From: an uncultured Bacilli bacterium
GTDB lineage: Bacteria > Bacillota_I > Bacilli_A > RF39 > UBA660
DNA length: 7,096 nucleotides
Reading direction: 5' to 3'
Assembly (NCBI GenBank): GCA_947628245.1
Contig: CANQZH010000060.1
Span: forward strand, 1-7,096
In this document: piece by piece, positions 5,777-7,096 of the stretch
Position numbering within the stretch: position 1 is the first letter of the stretch
Layout of the letters: every line of letters starts with the position of its first letter
The notes under the pieces: generated by a model
Database searches by the model: none
Seen by the model: the letters and a program-made list of their open reading frames with translations, nothing else
Told to the model about the DNA's origin: nothing
Position numbers and translations under genes: made by a program

Positions 5777-5864
5777 GTTTTATTGAGCAAAAAGGCTTTT
5801 ATAAAACCGCACGAAAAAGGTTTAAAACCAAATGGTACCTTCAAGGCGCGTCTTAAAAATTTAT
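5777..5864 (+). ncRNA. Probable ribosomal L21 leader (cis-regulatory RNA)
   Basis: About 90 untranslated bases lie between the promoter and the rplU ribosome site. They are much richer in G+C than the surroundings and include an AAACC/GGTTT hairpin (5804-5808 with 5819-5823, CCGCACGAA between), GGTACC (5834-5839) and GGCGCG (5844-5849). Many Firmicutes have a conserved L21 leader at this place, thought to control the operon. The call rests on position and composition; I could not fit the sequence to the family model. Confidence 0.6.
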
Positions 5865-5873
5865 AAAGGAGGT
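5865..5873 (+). promoter_or_regulatory. Strong ribosome binding site of rplU
   Basis: AAAGGAGGT is the only near-complete Shine-Dalgarno sequence correctly spaced before a start in the window (five bases from ATG 5879), as expected for a highly expressed ribosomal protein. Confidence 0.9.
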
Positions 5874-5878
5874 AGGAA

Positions 5879-6178
5879 ATGAAGGCTATTTTTGTAACGG
5901 GTGGTAAACAATATTATGTATCTGAAGGAGACGTTATTTACGTTGAAAAATTAGATGCTGAAGTTGGTAGTGAAGTTACTTTTGATGAAGTTTTATTTGT
6001 TGATGGTAAAGCTGGAAATCCAACTGTAAAAGGTGCAAAAGTTGTTTGCAGTGTAGAAAAACACGGAAAACAAAAGAAAATTGTTGTTTTTAAATATCAT
6101 CCAAAGAAGAAATATCGTAAAAAACAAGGTCATAGACAACCTTATACTAAGTTAGTAGTTAAAAAGATTGTGAAATAA
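5879..6178 (+). CDS. rplU: 50S ribosomal protein L21 (bL21)
   Basis: A 99-residue protein that matches bL21 along its length: MKAIFVTGGKQYYVSEGD at the start, the V-E-K-L strand, and the basic loop and signature FKYHPKKKYRKKQGHRQPYT (71-90) that binds 23S rRNA. Length is close to the usual 100-103 residues. It is a structural component of the large ribosomal subunit. Codon use is less biased to T-rich leucine and isoleucine codons than in the hypothetical neighbours, as expected for a highly expressed gene. The stop overlaps the next start by one base (TAATG), tying its translation to prp. The operon order rplU-prp-rpmA is the standard Firmicutes arrangement. Confidence 0.98.
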   Translation: MKAIFVTGGKQYYVSEGDVIYVEKLDAEVGSEVTFDEVLFVDGKAGNPTVKGAKVVCSVEKHGKQKKIVVFKYHPKKKYRKKQGHRQPYTKLVVKKIVK

Positions 6179-6495
6179 TGATAACAGTTAAGATTAAAAA
6201 GAAAAATAATGAAATAAAACAAATTTTATTTATGGGACACGCTTTATTTGCTGATTATGGTAAGGATATAGTGTGTGCTGGAGCATCAAGTATTTTAATA
6301 ACAACTGTAAATGCTATTTTAAAATATGATAAAGATGCTTTAAAATATACGATGAAAAAAGAGGTTTTATTAGAAATTTTAAAAGAGGATAAGATTGTTA
6401 ATTTATTAATTACTAATATGATTGATTTATTACAAGAATTAAGTAAAGATTATCCTAAAAATATTATAATTAGAGAGGATGAAGATGATGAATAG
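6178..6495 (+). CDS. prp: Ribosomal-processing cysteine protease Prp
   Basis: A 105-residue protein of the Prp/YsxB family (DUF464). The catalytic pair is visible: H21 in GHA and C33 in DIVCAGAS, twelve residues apart as in Staphylococcus aureus Prp (H22 and C34). The conserved SSILITTVNAI helix follows. Prp cuts the N-terminal extension from ribosomal protein L27, a step needed for functional ribosomes in Firmicutes that have the extended L27. The extended L27 is encoded directly downstream, so enzyme and substrate are co-expressed. The C-terminus ends in an acidic EDEDDE tail whose codons double as the ribosome site for rpmA. Translation starts by one-base overlap with rplU. Confidence 0.95.
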   Translation: MITVKIKKKNNEIKQILFMGHALFADYGKDIVCAGASSILITTVNAILKYDKDALKYTMKKEVLLEILKEDKIVNLLITNMIDLLQELSKDYPKNIIIREDEDDE

Positions 6496-6775
6496 TTTAA
6501 TGAAATTAAATATCCAGTTATTCGCTCATAAAAAAGCCCAAACATCTACTCAAAATGGTCGAGATAGTGAAGGAAGAAGATTAGGTGCTAAAGCTAGTGA
6601 TGGTCAAACTGTAAGTGCCGGAAGTATTTTATATCGTCAAAGAGGAACTAAAATTTATCCTGGAACTAATGTTGGAATGGGAAAAGATCATACATTATTT
6701 GCTAAAATAACGGGTATTGTTAGATATGAACGTTTAGGAAGAGATAAAAAGAAAGTAAGCGTTTATGAAGCTTAA
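6485..6775 (+). CDS. rpmA: 50S ribosomal protein L27 (bL27) with Prp-cleaved N-terminal extension
   Basis: A protein of 96 residues from ATG 6485. The body is unmistakable bL27: HKKAQTSTQNGRDSEGRRLG, then SILYRQRGTKIYPGTNVGMG (52-71) and KDHTLFAKI. The N-terminus carries MKLNIQLFA, the extension that Prp removes; cutting after A14 would leave HKKAQ as the new N-terminus, which reaches toward the peptidyl-transferase centre. The usual recognition core is LNLQFFA; here the first phenylalanine is leucine. Start choice: AGAGAGG (6472-6478) is six bases from ATG 6485 and nine from ATG 6488. ATG 6479 is too close and ATG 6500, which would give the typical short extension, has no site of its own. 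It overlaps the end of prp by 11 bases. A terminator hairpin begins inside its stop codon. Confidence 0.95.
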   Translation: MMNSLMKLNIQLFAHKKAQTSTQNGRDSEGRRLGAKASDGQTVSAGSILYRQRGTKIYPGTNVGMGKDHTLFAKITGIVRYERLGRDKKKVSVYEA

Positions 6776-6801
6776 GAAGATGTAAGAAGTCTTCTTTTTT
6801 T
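6774..6801 (+). terminator. Rho-independent terminator of the rplU-prp-rpmA operon
   Basis: AAGAAGA (6774-6780) pairs with TCTTCTT (6790-6796) around a nine-base loop, and a run of Ts continues to 6801. The 5' arm includes the last two bases of the rpmA stop codon. Confidence 0.85.
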
Positions 6802-6804
6802 AAT

Positions 6805-6834
6805 TTTATATACATTTTAAAGTAGGGTATACTA
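6805..6834 (+). promoter_or_regulatory. Probable promoter of the right-end leader/small-ORF unit
   Basis: TATACT (6828-6833) is a good -10. The -35 at 17-base spacing, TTTATA (6805-6810), is weak for SigA. The same bases read as TTTATA-N17-TATACTA resemble the forespore SigG consensus (TGAATA, 17-18 bases, CATACTA). RNA would start near 6840. Confidence 0.45.
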
Positions 6835-6845
6835 TAGTGTAAAGA

Positions 6846-6878
6846 GATTGACATAAAGTAAAGAAAAAAGATTGACAT
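6846..6878 (+). repeat. GATTGACAT direct repeat
   Basis: GATTGACAT occurs at 6846-6854 and 6870-6878, 24 bases apart start to start. Each contains a perfect TTGACA, but neither has a -10 box at the right distance. The second copy also forms a small hairpin, AAGAT-TGAC-ATCTT (6868-6881), immediately before the G-rich ribosome site. Confidence 0.6.
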
Positions 6879-6881
6879 CTT

Positions 6882-6892
6882 GGGGGAGGGGG
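6882..6892 (+). promoter_or_regulatory. Unusual G-rich ribosome binding site
   Basis: GGGGGAGGGGG, with GGAGG (6885-6889) eight bases before TTG 6898. Eleven bases with ten Gs stand out strongly in this A+T-rich DNA and suggest a selected, strong Shine-Dalgarno. Confidence 0.6.
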
Positions 6893-6897
6893 TTATT

Positions 6898-6954
6898 TTG
6901 GCTCTTAAAATTAATTTCTTACCTGATAAATATAAATCTAAATTTAGTAAATAA
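6898..6954 (+). CDS. Putative 18-residue small protein or leader peptide
   Basis: A TTG-start frame of 18 codons encodes MALKINFLPDKYKSKFSK and ends TAA. Five of 18 residues are lysine, and hydrophobic residues dominate the first half. The support is the well-spaced G-rich ribosome site, a plausible promoter about 70 bases upstream and a strong terminator just downstream. TTG starts with similar GTTATTTTTG/GTTATTTTG contexts are used elsewhere in the window (mreC). Its first three codons can pair with AAGAGCC at 7014-7020 and its last codons with the arms of the terminator hairpin, which would suit a leader peptide controlling the gene at 7057. It could equally be a stand-alone small protein, or not translated. 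I recognise no homologue. Confidence 0.4.
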   Translation: MALKINFLPDKYKSKFSK

Positions 6955-6960
6955 TCTTTT

Positions 6961-6999
6961 AAAAAATGTCTAAATATGTTAAGTTTAGATATTTTTTTT
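6961..6999 (+). terminator. Strong A/T-rich hairpin terminator after the small ORF
   Basis: Positions 6961-6974 pair with 6984-6997 over 14 bp (one G-U), with loop TATGTTAAG. The 3' arm ends in a T run to 6999. As the 5' side is an A run, it could also terminate on the opposite strand. Bases 6936-6942 and 6942-6947 in the small ORF can pair alternatively with its 3' and 5' arms. Confidence 0.75.
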
Positions 7000-7013
7000 A
7001 TGAATAATATTCA

Positions 7014-7028
7014 AAGAGCCTTTTTTTT
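7014..7028 (+). promoter_or_regulatory. Second terminator-like U-tract with distant complementary arm
   Basis: AAGAGCC is followed directly by eight Ts, the form of a terminator 3' arm. No local partner exists; the only complement nearby is GGCTCTT at 6900-6906, overlapping the small ORF start. Pairing would enclose about 107 bases including the 14-bp hairpin. Confidence 0.35.
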
Positions 7029-7056
7029 GATAAAATAATTTAAGAATGGTGAAAAT

Positions 7057-7096
7057 ATGAAAAGTAAGAAAAAAATTAAAAGAAGGATTAAATGGA
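7057..7096 (+). CDS. Start of an unidentified lysine-rich protein, cut by window edge
   Basis: ATG 7057 with GGTG (7048-7051) five bases upstream opens a frame of 13 codons, MKSKKKIKRRIKW, to the window end. The upstream AAGAATGGT-N-ATG arrangement resembles that before mreD. A basic N-terminus like this is common before a membrane or signal segment, but nothing more can be said. It is not Obg, the usual gene after rpmA in Bacillus. A TAAAAT box (7031-7036) could be a -10, with no convincing -35. Confidence 0.55.
   Translation, partial: MKSKKKIKRRIKW

Noticed and set aside
6848..6877. Two perfect TTGACA boxes as -35 elements of further promoters
   Set aside because: At 16-18 bases downstream the sequences are ATTGAC-like and ATTTTG-like, with no usable -10 box.
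6898..6954. Small ORF as a truncated PilN-type protein because of its KINFLP start
   Set aside because: PilN-like proteins begin similarly (INLLP), but the match is only a few residues and no further homologous frame follows.
7001..7013. TGAATA-A-TATTCA palindrome as the stem for the following T8 tract
   Set aside because: AAGAGCC separates it from the Ts and it cannot form a stable hairpin with a one-base loop.
1..7096. Mycoplasma-type genetic code (TGA as tryptophan)
   Set aside because: All tryptophans in the recognised proteins are TGG, no conserved frame is interrupted by TGA, and one gene plausibly ends in TGA.
1..7096. CRISPR arrays, insertion sequences, tRNA or rRNA genes
   Set aside because: No regularly spaced repeats, transposase frames, terminal repeats or recognisable tRNA/rRNA sequence seen on either strand.

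Overview
The window is a very A+T-rich stretch of a low-GC Gram-positive (Firmicutes/Bacilli) chromosome. Gene order and protein families point to a genome-reduced member of Bacilli, possibly one of the uncultured lineages near the Tenericutes; the exact group is an inference. Tryptophan is written TGG throughout and no TGA is read through, so the standard bacterial code (table 11) fits. Ribosome sites are mostly AGGTGA/GGTG-like, and several starts are GTG or TTG.

Layout. On the minus strand at the left edge (1-250) is the 5' part of a small TIGR04086/YrzE-like membrane protein. Diverging from it is a YetF/YrbG-like DUF421 membrane protein (326-973), closed by a hairpin terminator that overlaps its stop codon. 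A tightly packed plus-strand run then follows the well-known Bacillus block spoIIB-maf-radC-mreBCD-minCD-spoIVFAB-rplU-ysxB-rpmA, but with maf, mreB, minC and minD missing. Here it reads: a minimal SPOR-domain SpoIIB-like protein (1017-1451), RadC (1452-2135), MreC (2128-2784), a short MreD (2777-3127), a SpoIVFA-like degenerate M23 protein (3162-3758) and the SpoIVFB intramembrane protease (3736-4458). Two tandem, diverged paralogues of unknown function (4512-5117 and 5122-5736) sit where Bacillus has nothing. The ribosomal operon follows: an extended -10 promoter, a structured leader in the position of the L21 leader, rplU, prp (ysxB) and rpmA, ending in a terminator at 6774-6801. L27 carries the N-terminal extension that the protease Prp removes.

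At the right edge obg does not follow. Instead a separate transcription unit starts near 6828. It contains a G-rich ribosome site, an 18-codon TTG-start reading frame, a 14-bp terminator hairpin whose arms can also pair with the end of that small frame, and a second U-tract whose upstream arm (AAGAGCC) matches the start of the small frame. A lysine/arginine-rich coding start at 7057 runs off the window. This is either a lone small-protein gene or an attenuator-like leader, and it is the least explained part of the window.

How the genes fit together: MreC/MreD serve cell shape and wall synthesis. SpoIIB-like, SpoIVFA-like and SpoIVFB suggest that the organism, or a recent ancestor, makes endospores. 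The rplU-prp-rpmA unit makes two large-subunit ribosomal proteins and the protease that matures one of them.
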